A stretch of DNA of 64,000 nt from Clostridium kluyveri (GCF_001902295.1 NZ_CP018335.1:806001-870000), one strand, 5' to 3'. Shown: positions 7,422 to 15,681, counted from the stretch's first letter. Numbers and translations: made by a program. Notes: generated by a model from the sequence alone, not told the origin.

Positions 7422-8690
7422 ATGTATGAGGGAATGATTAGATTATTGCACAAAGAGGTAGTACTTGCTCTTGGATGTACAGAACCTGTAGCGGTGGCTC
7501 TTGCAGCTGCAAAGTGCAAAGAGACTTTAGGCAAGATTCCTGATACAATAGAAATATTGGCAAGTACTAACATACTTAAAAATGGAATGGGTGTTGGAAT
7601 ACCAGGGACAGGCATGGTGGGACTTCATATTGCAGCAGCACTTGGCGTTACTGGAGGGGATTCCCATAAACTATTAGAAGTACTTTCAGATATTAAATCA
7701 GAAGATGTTAAAGCAGCAAAAAGGATGATTGATGAGAAAAGAGTAGATATTAAACATAAAGATGCATCAGAAAAGCTTTATATTGAAGCTGTATGCAAAT
7801 ATAATGATGAATACTCGAGGGTAATCATAAGCGGCAGTCATACTAATATAGTTCTAGTTGAGAGCAATGGAGAAAAAATATCGGAAGAAAATGGACAAGA
7901 TATTTTAGAATATAAAGAGATAAAAAATGAAAAAATTACTGTGGATTACATATATAAGTTTATAAATGAAATTTCTACTGATGAAATTATATTTTTGCTT
8001 CACGGGGCGCTTATAAATAAAAAGTTATCGGATGAGGCTTTAACTAATCATTATGGTTTGGGTGTGGGAAAAAATCTTTATGAAAATGTAAAGTATGGAC
8101 GAATTGAAGATAGTATGGAAGTACGGGCCAAATATACCACTGCAGCAGCAGTGGATGCAAGAATGGCAGGATGTTCTCTCCCTGTAATGACTAACTCCGG
8201 TAGTGGGAATCAGGGTATTACAGTTTCTATGCCAGTTTTAGCAGCAGCTGAAAAATTGAAAATTCCACAGGAAAAGTTAATAAGAGCTCTTGCACTTAGT
8301 AATTTAATTGCCATACATATTAAAAGCAATTTGGGAAGGTTATCCGCATTATGTGGCTGTGTAGTTGCTTCTACTGGTGCCTGTTGTGGCATAACCTATA
8401 TTTTCGGGGGTAAACTTGAGAATATAAAATATGCTATTAAAAATATGATTGGAGATATATCGGGTATGGTATGTGATGGTGCAAAATGCGGATGTGCACT
8501 TAAGGTATCTACAGGTGTCAGTGCAGCGGTTCAAGCAGCCATGCTGGCGCTGAGTAATGTAGAAATATCACAAAATGATGGTATAATTGATAAGGATGTA
8601 GAAAAGACTATAAAAAATTTATGTGAGCTTGGTACAAAGGGATTGAAAGAAGCGGATGATGTAATATTAAATATTATGACCTGCAAGTAA
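7422..8690 (+). CDS. L-cysteine desulfidase / UPF0597 (CyuA-like) family protein
   Basis: The length of 422 aa is normal for the family. The N-terminal GCTEPVAVALA, the central MAGCSLPVMTNSGSGNQG and the C-terminal cysteine-rich stretch (LCGCVVASTGACCG, VCDGAKCGCALK) are hallmarks of the serine dehydratase alpha-like, [4Fe-4S]-dependent desulfidase/UPF0597 family. The family degrades cysteine to pyruvate, ammonia and sulfide in archaea (CdsB) and enterics (CyuA). Some relatives may act on serine, so the substrate is inferred. It is preceded by a YheO-type regulator and followed by a clear terminator. The start ATG has a purine-rich GAGAGGAAAG about 8 nt upstream. Confidence 0.85.
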   Translation: MYEGMIRLLHKEVVLALGCTEPVAVALAAAKCKETLGKIPDTIEILASTNILKNGMGVGIPGTGMVGLHIAAALGVTGGDSHKLLEVLSDIKSEDVKAAKRMIDEKRVDIKHKDASEKLYIEAVCKYNDEYSRVIISGSHTNIVLVESNGEKISEENGQDILEYKEIKNEKITVDYIYKFINEISTDEIIFLLHGALINKKLSDEALTNHYGLGVGKNLYENVKYGRIEDSMEVRAKYTTAAAVDARMAGCSLPVMTNSGSGNQGITVSMPVLAAAEKLKIPQEKLIRALALSNLIAIHIKSNLGRLSALCGCVVASTGACCGITYIFGGKLENIKYAIKNMIGDISGMVCDGAKCGCALKVSTGVSAAVQAAMLALSNVEISQNDGIIDKDVEKTIKNLCELGTKGLKEADDVILNIMTCK

Positions 8691-8719
8691 AACTTTAATT
8701 AAATGCTGCATAATTTTAG

Positions 8720-8752
8720 AAGCTGCCAATAAAGGTTATCGGCAGCTTTTTT
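8720..8752 (+). terminator. Terminator after the desulfidase gene
   Basis: The stem AAGCTGCC / GGCAGCTT is followed by TTTTTT. It separates this gene from the convergent GGDEF gene. Confidence 0.85.
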
Positions 8753-8759
8753 ATATAAT

Positions 8760-9626
8760 TTATGCAATTGCATTTATATCCAAATTACCAGTGATAATTG
8801 GAGTATTGGTGCTTTGTTTTGCTTTTGTAGACAATAAACTTGCTGTATTTACTAGTTTATTTATTATGTCTAAACTATCGGTTACTTTACTACAATTATG
8901 TATATCACAACTTGCAATGCCAATGGATGCAGAAACTCGTATATTATTTGGGAATTCATATGAATCAATAATATTTAATATGTCTTGGGAAATTAATTTA
9001 CTTTTATTTATACAATATGGAGTCAATATGGCAAATTCATCTCCTGCATATCTACACAGACAACAGTCCGTTGGAATGTTTTTTTTCAATATGGTACCTA
9101 CATTTTTCAATATAATGTCTCCATTTATGTGACCATATTTTTTATCGATGAGGCCAAAGTTATCTAAATCTAAAAATATAATGGTTGTATTTTGCTTGTT
9201 TTCTATAAATTTATGTGCATTGTAAAACATATAATCGCTTTTATAAAGTCCAGTGAGTAAGTCAATATGTTTGCTAAATTCCACATTTAGGCTTGTCCTT
9301 GATATGTATCCCATAATATCATTATCATTTTCTAAAAGTATGATATTAATATCTTTATTTGAATCGAAAACTTCTTTAATATTCCAGATATGGATATGGC
9401 AATTAATGCAAATATATCTGTCAGACATAATATCTGCCAGTATCCTATTTGGGTGCGCTCTGACTAATTCCTTTTTAGTAACTATACCCATTAAGTCTTT
9501 ATTTTCATACACTATGAAACAGTCTATATCATCTTCACAAAAAATATTTTGGATTCTCCTTACTCCATCTAGAATGTCTACCTTCATAAAATTTTTTTCT
9601 GCTATGTTAATAGCCTTTTTATTCAT
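8760..9626 (-). CDS. CBS-pair / GGDEF diguanylate cyclase-like protein
   Basis: Residues 1 to about 115 form two CBS motifs (FIVYENKDLMGIVTKKEL and ILLENDNDIMGYISRTSL), a likely nucleotide-sensing module. Residues 120-270 form a GGDEF domain starting DLLTGLY, with the metal-binding FLDLDNF and the signature RYAGDEFAIL (AGDEF in place of GGDEF, a variant compatible with activity). The RxxD inhibitory site normally found five residues before the signature is absent. No transmembrane helix is seen, so it is cytosolic. The start codon overlaps the stop of the upstream 116-aa gene by 4 nt (ATGA), so both are cotranscribed and coupled. Cyclic di-GMP synthesis tuned by an adenine nucleotide is an inference. 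Confidence 0.85.
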   Translation of the reverse strand: MNKKAINIAEKNFMKVDILDGVRRIQNIFCEDDIDCFIVYENKDLMGIVTKKELVRAHPNRILADIMSDRYICINCHIHIWNIKEVFDSNKDINIILLENDNDIMGYISRTSLNVEFSKHIDLLTGLYKSDYMFYNAHKFIENKQNTTIIFLDLDNFGLIDKKYGHINGDIILKNVGTILKKNIPTDCCLCRYAGDEFAILTPYCINKSKLISQDILNIIDSYEFPNNIRVSASIGIASCDIHNCSKVTDSLDIINKLVNTASLLSTKAKQSTNTPIITGNLDINAIA

Positions 9627-9973
9627 AAATCTACAGATTTACTAACATGTAAAATAATATCAACCTGTGCCTTTACAATAATTGATTCGTTAGCAATCTT
9701 TCCCCCTTCCTCCATTATTATGGGAATAAGTTTATCCTCTGAAAGCATATTTAATAGAGATTTTCTAACTACAATTGCTTCGATATAATCATGTTTAATT
9801 TTTATTATGTCATATTGTTCTGGAGATAATACGTCTACCATCCTTCTTGCAGCTTCAGGTCCAATTGGGGCATGTTTGCCTACTATTAATATATCCTGCA
9901 TTGGAGGCATTTCAAATTCTGAAAAATGCATATTTATCTCTGCTCTTTTTGTTCCTTCTATTTTACTTTTCAT
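9623..9973 (-). CDS. Conserved-looking protein of unknown function coupled to the GGDEF gene
   Basis: About 116 aa, not recognised. The sequence has no transmembrane segment. It has a central VGKHAPIGPEAARRMVDVL stretch and a C-terminal half of alternating beta/alpha pattern. The ATG at 9973 is preferred over the ORF start at 10000 because GAAGGTGG lies 7-8 nt upstream of it. The last codon overlaps the start of the CBS-GGDEF gene, so the two products are probably made in fixed ratio and may interact. Confidence 0.6.
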   Translation of the reverse strand: MKSKIEGTKRAEINMHFSEFEMPPMQDILIVGKHAPIGPEAARRMVDVLSPEQYDIIKIKHDYIEAIVVRKSLLNMLSEDKLIPIIMEEGGKIANESIIVKAQVDIILHVSKSVDL

Positions 9974-10149
9974 TATCTTGCCACCTTCTACATAATTCAC
10001 ATATTATGTTATCATATTTTGTCTAATTTTTCTATTATATGTATTATATTTTAAGTGAAATTATTTAAAAAATTTTGATGAAACGATTTCCTTATGTATT
10101 TATTATGTGAAAGGTGGTCATTTATTATTAATGGAAAAATACAATTATG

Positions 10150-10173
10150 CCTAAACCTAAGAATTATTTTATT
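10150..10173 (+). repeat. Possible decayed end of the interspersed repeat
   Basis: CCTAAACCTAAGAATTATTTTATTA resembles the terminal motif CTGAACCTAAGAATCATTTGATAA of the repeat family. Nothing else of the element is recognisable upstream, so this may be chance. Confidence 0.25.
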
Positions 10174-10174
10174 A

Positions 10175-10223
10175 AAAAGGTCATGATTAAAGGTTATCTA
10201 ACCTTTATTTCATGACCTTTTTT
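10175..10223. terminator. Bidirectional terminator behind the ABC importer operon
   Basis: The outer stem AAAAGGTCATGA (10175-10186) / TCATGACCTTTT (10210-10221) has an inner stem AAAGGTTA / TAACCTTT and flanking A- and T-runs. Confidence 0.85.
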
Positions 10224-10232
10224 CTTACTATT

Positions 10233-11030
10233 TTAGGAAAATAAAACTCTGTCACTTAATCCTTCCTGTTTTCCCTGAACTTTTTCGAAGGATTTAAGTA
10301 GTTTATCTATGGTTAATCTGCTTTTTTCTTCTCCTCTTACGTCCATAACTATCTTGCCCTCGTGCATCATAAATAGTCTGTTCCCTAAGGTTATGGCATG
10401 ATTTAAGTTGTGGGTAACCATGAGGGTAGTTATTTTATTTTCCACTATTATTTTATCTGTAATTTCTATTATACGTTCTGAGGTTTTAGGATCCAGAGCT
10501 GCTATATGCTCATCTAAAAGTAATAGTTTGGGCTTGCACATTACTGCCATTATTAAAGATAAAGCCTGTCTTTGCCCGCCAGATAAAAGATTTACTTTGG
10601 TATTAAGTTTATCTTCCAATCCCAGATTTATCTGAGACAGTATTTCAATGAAAAGCTTAGTATTGTTTTTATTTACACACATTGTGAGTCCATACCTTTT
10701 TCCTTTATTGTAGGCTATAGACATATTTTCTAGTATAGTCATATTGGGCGAAACGCCTTTTGAGGGATCCTGAAATACTCTTCCTATATGTCTGGTTCTT
10801 TTATATTCAGGAAGCTTACTTATTTCCTCACCATTTAATATTATAGAACCTTCATCGGCACTTAAAGTACCGCATATTAAATTGAGCAGAGTTGACTTTC
10901 CAGCACCGTTACTGCCTATTATAGTGACAAAATCACCTTCTTCTACTGTTAAAGATAAATTGTCATATAATATATTTTCATTTAAAGTATTTTTATTAAA
11001 TACTTTATGCAGTTTTTGTATCTTTAACAT
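10233..11030 (-). CDS. ABC transporter ATP-binding protein (COG1101/TrpZ-like)
   Basis: Walker A is GSNGAGKST, the signature is LSGGQRQAL, and Walker B is LLLLDEHIAALDP followed by VTHN. At about 265 aa it is a single nucleotide-binding domain. It is the last gene of a three-gene importer operon whose binding protein belongs to the ABC_sub_bind family; such systems are annotated as COG2984/COG4120/COG1101 and, in streptococci, as TrpXYZ. The ATG at 11030 is chosen over 11045 because GGAGGTGA precedes it. The gene start overlaps the permease 3' end. The residue after Walker B (H in DEH) replaces the more usual P/A/T, as seen in this COG. Confidence 0.9.
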   Translation of the reverse strand: MLKIQKLHKVFNKNTLNENILYDNLSLTVEEGDFVTIIGSNGAGKSTLLNLICGTLSADEGSIILNGEEISKLPEYKRTRHIGRVFQDPSKGVSPNMTILENMSIAYNKGKRYGLTMCVNKNNTKLFIEILSQINLGLEDKLNTKVNLLSGGQRQALSLIMAVMCKPKLLLLDEHIAALDPKTSERIIEITDKIIVENKITTLMVTHNLNHAITLGNRLFMMHEGKIVMDVRGEEKSRLTIDKLLKSFEKVQGKQEGLSDRVLFS

Positions 11031-11895
11031 AGGACTCACCTCCAAGATTATGTTTCTTGGTTTTGAAACTTAATTTTTTTCCATTTAAGGATAGAGCCAG
11101 AATTACTATTAAGGCAGTTACCAATTTTAAATCATTAGACTGGAGGTTACACAAAAGTGCTAATGCTATTGCACCCTTATATAATATAGAACCCAGTAGT
11201 GCTGTAGTAGTGGATTTTAATAACTTTATTCTTCCAAATACAGATTCTCCTAGAATAACTGCTGCAAGACCCATTACTACAGTTCCAGTTCCCATTCCCA
11301 CATCAGAAAAGCCTTGATATTGGGCCATCATTGAACCAGATAAAGCTACCAGTCCATTTGAAATGGCAAGTCCAATTAATTTTATATTATCTTTATTAAG
11401 ACTAAGAGAAGTTACCAATTGTTCATTATCCCCTACAGCCTTTAATGCAAATCCCATTTTAGTTTTTAAAAATAAATCCAAAAGTACTTTTACTATAACC
11501 ATAATAATAAACAGTATCAATAGAAGATTTATATTATTTGAAAATATGGTTTTTTGTCCAAATAAGGGCACATTAGATTTTGTCATTATTCTTAAATTTA
11601 TAGAATATAGACCTATCATTACCAAGATACCAGATAAAAGGTTGCTTATTTTTAATTTTACATGGAGAATTCCTGTAAAAATTCCCCCCACACATCCAGC
11701 ACCAAAAGATAAAATAGATGCTGCAAAGGGATTCATTCCTTTTACTATACATATGGCAGTTACAGCAGCACCCAAAGGAAAGGTACCATCTACGGACAAA
11801 TCAGGAAAATCCAATATTCTAAAGGTTATATATACTCCAAAAGCTGCTATGGAGAATATAAGTCCCTGTTGTAATACACTTATTAGTATATCCAC
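11005..11895 (-). CDS. ABC transporter permease (COG4120/TrpY-like)
   Basis: A 296-aa polytopic membrane protein with about eight to nine hydrophobic segments. It starts LISVLQQGLIFSIAAFGVYITFRIL, and a region around GDNEQLVTSLSLN resembles the branched-chain-type (LivH-like) permease loop that contacts the ATPase. GTG start at 11895, with GGGAGGAG upstream. The start overlaps the stop codon of the binding protein by one base, and its own 3' end overlaps the ATPase gene. It should form the translocation pore for the ligand bound by the lipoprotein encoded upstream. Confidence 0.9.
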   Translation of the reverse strand: MDILISVLQQGLIFSIAAFGVYITFRILDFPDLSVDGTFPLGAAVTAICIVKGMNPFAASILSFGAGCVGGIFTGILHVKLKISNLLSGILVMIGLYSINLRIMTKSNVPLFGQKTIFSNNINLLLILFIIMVIVKVLLDLFLKTKMGFALKAVGDNEQLVTSLSLNKDNIKLIGLAISNGLVALSGSMMAQYQGFSDVGMGTGTVVMGLAAVILGESVFGRIKLLKSTTTALLGSILYKGAIALALLCNLQSNDLKLVTALIVILALSLNGKKLSFKTKKHNLGGESYVKDTKTA

Positions 11896-12911
11896 TAATT
11901 AACTCCTCCCTTTACTTTTTCAGCTTTAGAGTTTAAATCATCTGGAATAGTTATATTGAGCTTTTTAACTGCATCTTCATTTATAACAAGTTGCATGTCC
12001 TTTAAAGTGGTAATAGGAAGTTCACTAGGTTTTTTACCGTTTATCATTTCTACCGCCATAAGACCTGTTTGGTAGCCTAATTTAGTGTAATCGATGCCTG
12101 TAGTGGCAAGAGCACCACCAGTTACCTGTCCTTTTTCAGAACCAATTACAGGTATATTTTTCTTGTAACATGTGTTTACTACGGTAGCTATAGATGAAAC
12201 AACTGCATTGTCTGTAGGTACGTATAATGCATCAATTTTTCCAACTATGGAATCTAAAGATTGAGGAACTTCACTTACATTTGTAACTCCTGCTGTTACA
12301 ATTTCTAATCCGTAAGTTGGAGCAGCTTTTTTAGCATTCTCCACCTGAATTTGTGAGTTGGTTTCACTGGTGTTGTATACAATACCTAACTTTTTAGCAT
12401 TAGGCACCAATTTCTTTAAAAGTTCAAATTGTTTTCCTATTGGTAGATCATCTGAAGTTCCTGTTACATTAGTTCCAGAGTTTTCAAGAGATTTTGCAAT
12501 TCCCGATTTAACCGGGTCTGTTACTGCGGTTATAAGTATAGGAATATCCTTGGTAGCATTATAAGCTGCCTGGGCAGAAGGAGTTGCTATTGCAAGGATC
12601 AAATCTTCTTTTTGTGACACAAAGTTTTGAGCTATACTTTGAGTTGTAGGCATATCGCCCTGGGCATTTTGATAATTTATCTTAATGTTTTTACCATCTT
12701 CATATCCTTTTGCCTTTAATGCCTCTATAAAACCTTTTCTAGCGGAATCAAGAGCCGGGTGTTCTATAAATTGGGTAATACCAATTTTAATTACTTCTTT
12801 GTCCTTAATAGTTGATTTAGAACTGCTTGATGATGTCCCACCACATCCTCCTAGAATTGATGCAGCCAATAAAAATACTGCAAGAAATGAAAGCTTTTTC
12901 TTTCCTACCAT
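11895..12911 (-). CDS. ABC transporter substrate-binding lipoprotein (ABC_sub_bind family, TrpX-like)
   Basis: The N-terminus has a signal peptide ending in a lipobox (SILGGC), then a Ser-rich linker and a periplasmic-binding-protein fold (IGITQFIEHPALD, IAQNFVSQKEDLILAIATPSAQAA, ITAVTDPVKSG). This is the PF04392 family. Members bind aromatic or other amino acids in streptococci (TrpX), but the ligand here is unknown. The ATG at 12911 is chosen over 12918 because TGGAGG directly abuts the first ATG and lies 9 nt from the second. It is the first gene of the importer operon, behind a leader with a terminator hairpin (12983-13010) and downstream of a HutP-family gene on the same strand. Confidence 0.9.
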   Translation of the reverse strand: MVGKKKLSFLAVFLLAASILGGCGGTSSSSSKSTIKDKEVIKIGITQFIEHPALDSARKGFIEALKAKGYEDGKNIKINYQNAQGDMPTTQSIAQNFVSQKEDLILAIATPSAQAAYNATKDIPILITAVTDPVKSGIAKSLENSGTNVTGTSDDLPIGKQFELLKKLVPNAKKLGIVYNTSETNSQIQVENAKKAAPTYGLEIVTAGVTNVSEVPQSLDSIVGKIDALYVPTDNAVVSSIATVVNTCYKKNIPVIGSEKGQVTGGALATTGIDYTKLGYQTGLMAVEMINGKKPSELPITTLKDMQLVINEDAVKKLNITIPDDLNSKAEKVKGGVN

Positions 12912-12982
12912 ACTACTCATCCTCCAAAATAATATTTTATATTGTATTTATATATTGAAGTGTATAGGATATATAGCAAAAA

Positions 12983-13010
12983 TAAAAAAAAGTTCTGTGT
13001 CAGCAGAACT
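12983..13010 (-). terminator. Terminator in the leader of the ABC importer operon
   Basis: On the minus strand AGTTCTG ... CAGAACT with a 6-nt loop is followed by a run of T. It lies about 70 nt upstream of the importer start and downstream of the HutP-like gene, so it either ends that gene's transcript or acts as an attenuator for the importer. The 5' arm (GTTCTGC) can also pair completely with GTAGAAC at 13070-13076, which would give a competing antiterminator. Confidence 0.7.
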
Positions 13011-13060
13011 TTAGATAACAGAAAAATTTTTTTGTAACTTAAAATTTTTATATCTTTAGA

Positions 13061-13093
13061 CTATATTATGTTCTACATAAACTACCAATTCTA
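13061..13093 (-). promoter_or_regulatory. UAG-triplet array in the importer leader (candidate protein-binding site)
   Basis: Read on the minus strand, UAG occurs at 13093-13091, 13084-13082, 13075-13073 and 13063-13061, giving spacings of 9, 9 and 12 nt. Further UAGs occur at 13136, 13158, 13181 and 13186. HutP binds UAG/NAG triplets (classically spaced by 4 nt) in Bacillus hut mRNA, and a HutP-family gene lies immediately upstream. The region is AT-rich, so chance triplets are common and binding is only a hypothesis. Confidence 0.3.
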
Positions 13094-13266
13094 CTTAATC
13101 AAGTTCAATATAGTATTTTTTATTTTAAAATTACTATGTTATAGATTCTGCCATACTACATTATATTTTTATATAAAACTAGCCTACAATATATAAATAT
13201 ACGACATAATTATACTTTATATAGTATAGCTTGTCAAACACCATAAAATGCACTTTTTAGAAGTTT

Positions 13267-13683
13267 TTATATAGGAATAGAACGATGTCCAAGTCCGATT
13301 ACTACCTCATTTAAATGCAGTAATCCTATGCTCATGAATATACATACACTTATATGTTCCTTATTTCTCGCTATACCGATTTTACCTCCTACATTCAGTC
13401 CATTTGCTTTTTGAATAATTTGAAAAAGTGCCTCTCTAGTAGCACCTGCTATAGCACCATCGTGTACATGATAATTTTCTCTTATAAGTCCTCTCTTTTT
13501 AGATGCTACCAGGGCTCTTTCAATTATTTTTGGTATACTGTTGTTGATATTTCCACCTATGTCTACAGCAGCAGTTAAAATACCTTTATCCTCGAAAAAG
13601 TCCTCTAATTTTTTTTCACTTTCCCTAGAGGATATGGACATTTCTATAGAAGCCTTTGCTACATCAGTACTTTCTATAATCAT
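13267..13683 (-). CDS. HutP-family protein
   Basis: About 138 aa. The segments DIGGNINNSIPKIIERALVASKKRGLI, HVHDGAIAGATREALFQI and the C-terminal VVIGLGHRSIPI match the HutP family (PF09021), which includes the histidine- and Mg2+-dependent RNA-binding antiterminator of Bacillus hut operons. The conserved histidines near residues 72-74 and His133 in GLGHR may correspond to the metal/ligand site. The ATG at 13683 is chosen because GGAGG (minus strand, 13696-13692) lies 8 nt upstream, while the longer ORF's ATG overlaps it. No hut genes are nearby; the downstream neighbour is an ABC importer with a terminator-bearing leader. The RNA target and ligand are inference. Confidence 0.8.
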   Translation of the reverse strand: MIIESTDVAKASIEMSISSRESEKKLEDFFEDKGILTAAVDIGGNINNSIPKIIERALVASKKRGLIRENYHVHDGAIAGATREALFQIIQKANGLNVGGKIGIARNKEHISVCIFMSIGLLHLNEVVIGLGHRSIPI

Positions 13684-13709
13684 ATATTTCGCCTCCATAA
13701 TTAAATGAA

Positions 13710-14285
13710 TTATTTTTGTGCCGTTAAGCCATAAAAGTTTTCACCTATACTTACAAGGGATATATTTGAAAATTTAATTTTATCTAATACTTTCATAAGG
13801 TGAAATTTATCTAATCTATGTTCTAGAGGAGGGCCAAATTCTCCCTGAATCTTTTCCCATTCTACAACAGCTAGTCGTCCTTTAGGAGAGAGAATTCTTC
13901 TAATTTCATTTAAAAGTTTTTCTTTATCTAATGCTTCGTGAAGTACATTACTTATAAAGGCAAAGGATATTGTGTTGTCTTCCAACTTTAAATTATTTTC
14001 TGATGTTAATAAAGTTCTTATATTAGAAGCAATGTTATGCTTTTTTATATTTATTTCAACTTCCTGAAGCATTTCGGGCAGAATATCCATTGCAAATATT
14101 TTTCCCCTCTCTCCTACGATTTTACATGCTGGTATTGAGAAATATCCAATTCCACAGCCTATATCTGCCATTATATCGCCCTGTTGTAATCCAAGTTTTA
14201 TAAGGGTTTCCTCAGGGGGAAGCAATCTCCTCCTAGTGGCATTATCCAGTTTATGCTTATTTTTTGCATCAAATTTATGAGTCAT
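13710..14285 (-). CDS. Class I SAM-dependent methyltransferase
   Basis: About 191 aa. Motif I is MADIGCGIGYFSIPA (near residue 40), the acidic motif is FAMDILPEML, and motif IV is FISNVLHEALD, all typical of the Methyltransf_11/25 Rossmann fold. It lies upstream of the HutP-like gene on the same strand with an 11-26 nt gap, so both are probably cotranscribed. The substrate is unknown. Its promoter region is shared divergently with the Mrp gene. Confidence 0.8.
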   Translation of the reverse strand: MTHKFDAKNKHKLDNATRRRLLPPEETLIKLGLQQGDIMADIGCGIGYFSIPACKIVGERGKIFAMDILPEMLQEVEINIKKHNIASNIRTLLTSENNLKLEDNTISFAFISNVLHEALDKEKLLNEIRRILSPKGRLAVVEWEKIQGEFGPPLEHRLDKFHLMKVLDKIKFSNISLVSIGENFYGLTAQK

Positions 14286-14386
14286 AAGTTATAAAGTCAC
14301 CTCCAAATATATTATTAAATGTTCTTTGTTTTTTAGTATTCTTTTTTTCATAATACTATATCAATAATTTATTTTCAATTTTTTAA

Positions 14387-14442
14387 ATTGGCATTTGACA
14401 ATAATAATAAATAGTAGTATTATGAAAGTGGCAAATGCCAAT
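14387..14442 (+). promoter_or_regulatory. Promoter of the metallocluster operon flanked by an 11-bp inverted repeat
   Basis: TTGACA (14395-14400), a 17-nt spacer and TATTAT (14418-14423) form a near-consensus sigma-A promoter. ATTGGCATTTG (14387-14397) overlaps the -35 box, and its exact complement CAAATGCCAAT (14432-14442) covers the expected start of transcription. The downstream arm is itself part of a near-palindrome, GGCAAATGCC. This arrangement looks like an operator. The candidate regulators are the Fur and DUF134 proteins encoded further along the operon. Confidence 0.65.
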
Positions 14443-14463
14443 ATAGATATAGGAGATGATTTT

Positions 14464-15300
14464 GTGTCAGAGTGTAATTCATGCCCGTTAAATGGTGGGT
14501 GCAGCAAGGATAAGGAAAATTGTATGGTTAAAAACAATCCCTATAATAATGTAAAAAAAATTATTGGTGTTATGAGTGGTAAAGGGGGAGTGGGAAAATC
14601 ATCAATTTCTGTTCTTATAGCCAGACACTTGAAAGACATGGGATATAGTGTGGGAATTTTGGATGCAGATGTAACAGGACCAAGTATTCCTAATTTAATG
14701 GGTCTAAGAGGGAAGAAAGCAGAAACCAATGAAGAATTTATATTACCTGTAGAAACACAAAGTGGAATAAAAACGATATCATTGAATTTACTTTTACAAG
14801 ATGAAAACCAACCGGTTATATGGAGGGGACCGCTAATATCTGGAGCAGTAAAACAATTTTGGACAGATGTAATATGGGGAGAACTTGATTATCTGGTAAT
14901 TGACATGCCACCTGGAACAGCAGATGTTGCACTTACAGTAATGCAGTCTATTCCTATAAGTGGTTTAGTTATGGTATCTATACCACAGGATTTAGTTTCT
15001 ATGATAGTTTCAAAAGCTGTGAATATGGCAAAGGCCATGAATATTAATATTTTAGGTGTTATTGAAAATATGAGTTATATAGCCTGTCCCCACTGCGGAA
15101 AAAAGATAAAACTTTTTAACGCAGAAGGTACGGGGAAATTTTTAAAGGATATGGATTTAAAACTTTTAGGGGAACTTCCCATGTTAAGCAGTATAAGTAG
15201 TTTATCAGAACAAGAAGGTAAAGGTATAGATGAAAGCCTTGAAAAGGTTTTTAATCCTATTGTTACTAATATTATAAGTGGTTTGGAGGAAAAACGATGA
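14464..15300 (+). CDS. Mrp/NBP35-type Fe-S cluster carrier ATPase
   Basis: The N-terminal cysteine cluster (CNSCPLNGGCSKDKENC), deviant Walker A (SGKGGVGKSS) and C-terminal CPHC are the features of the NBP35/ApbC branch of P-loop ATPases that bind and transfer [4Fe-4S] clusters. The GTG at 14464 is chosen: AGGAG at 14451-14455 is 8 nt upstream, the protein then starts M-S-E-C-N-S-C as in clostridial relatives, and the longer ORF would begin inside the -35 box. It is the first gene of a dense operon and overlaps the next gene by 4 nt (ATGA). Confidence 0.9.
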   Translation: MSECNSCPLNGGCSKDKENCMVKNNPYNNVKKIIGVMSGKGGVGKSSISVLIARHLKDMGYSVGILDADVTGPSIPNLMGLRGKKAETNEEFILPVETQSGIKTISLNLLLQDENQPVIWRGPLISGAVKQFWTDVIWGELDYLVIDMPPGTADVALTVMQSIPISGLVMVSIPQDLVSMIVSKAVNMAKAMNINILGVIENMSYIACPHCGKKIKLFNAEGTGKFLKDMDLKLLGELPMLSSISSLSEQEGKGIDESLEKVFNPIVTNIISGLEEKR

Positions 15301-15656
15301 AGATAGCAATTTCAGCACATGGGGTGGAGGTAGAAAGTTTGTTGGATGTGAGATTTGGAAGATGTAAGTATTTTCAAATTCATGATACTGAAGGGGGAGA
15401 AATTAAGATACTAGAAAATAAGGGCCAATTTTCGGGAGGTGGTGCTGGTATTGCAGCGGCACAACAAGTGCTTGATGAAAATGTGGATGCTATAATCACT
15501 GGAAGTTTGGGACCTAATGCCTTTAAAATCATTAACAAATCAGGAATTAAAGTTTATAAGTGTGAAAGCATTGCTGTGAGTTCTATTTTGGGAAAATTTG
15601 AAAAAGATGAACTTAAAGAGTTAACCCAGTCAGGACCGGCGCATCATGGAATCTAA
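15297..15656 (+). CDS. NifX/NifB-like dinitrogenase cofactor domain protein (first copy)
   Basis: 119 aa, a single Nitro_FeMo-Co domain (PF02579): VRFGRCKYFQIHD, FSGGGAGIAAAQQVLDENVDAIITGSLGPNA. Small proteins of this family bind metal-sulfur clusters; one member is the Mo/Cu-carrying orange protein (ORP) of Desulfovibrio. The ATG overlaps the Mrp stop, so the two are coupled. The companion MinD-ferredoxin genes downstream match the ORP-type gene set. The bound metal is unknown. Confidence 0.85.
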   Translation: MKIAISAHGVEVESLLDVRFGRCKYFQIHDTEGGEIKILENKGQFSGGGAGIAAAQQVLDENVDAIITGSLGPNAFKIINKSGIKVYKCESIAVSSILGKFEKDELKELTQSGPAHHGI

Positions 15657-15681
15657 AATGGGATTTTAAGGAGGAAGTAAC

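Noticed and set aside
11363..11902. Long ORF on the plus strand opposite the ABC permease
   Set aside because: Antisense shadow of a well-conserved permease; no ribosome binding site or family resemblance.
14395..14463. Extended N-terminus of the Mrp protein from TTG 14395
   Set aside because: This start lies in the -35 box of the gene's own promoter and has no ribosome binding site; GTG 14464 has AGGAG and gives the normal N-terminus.
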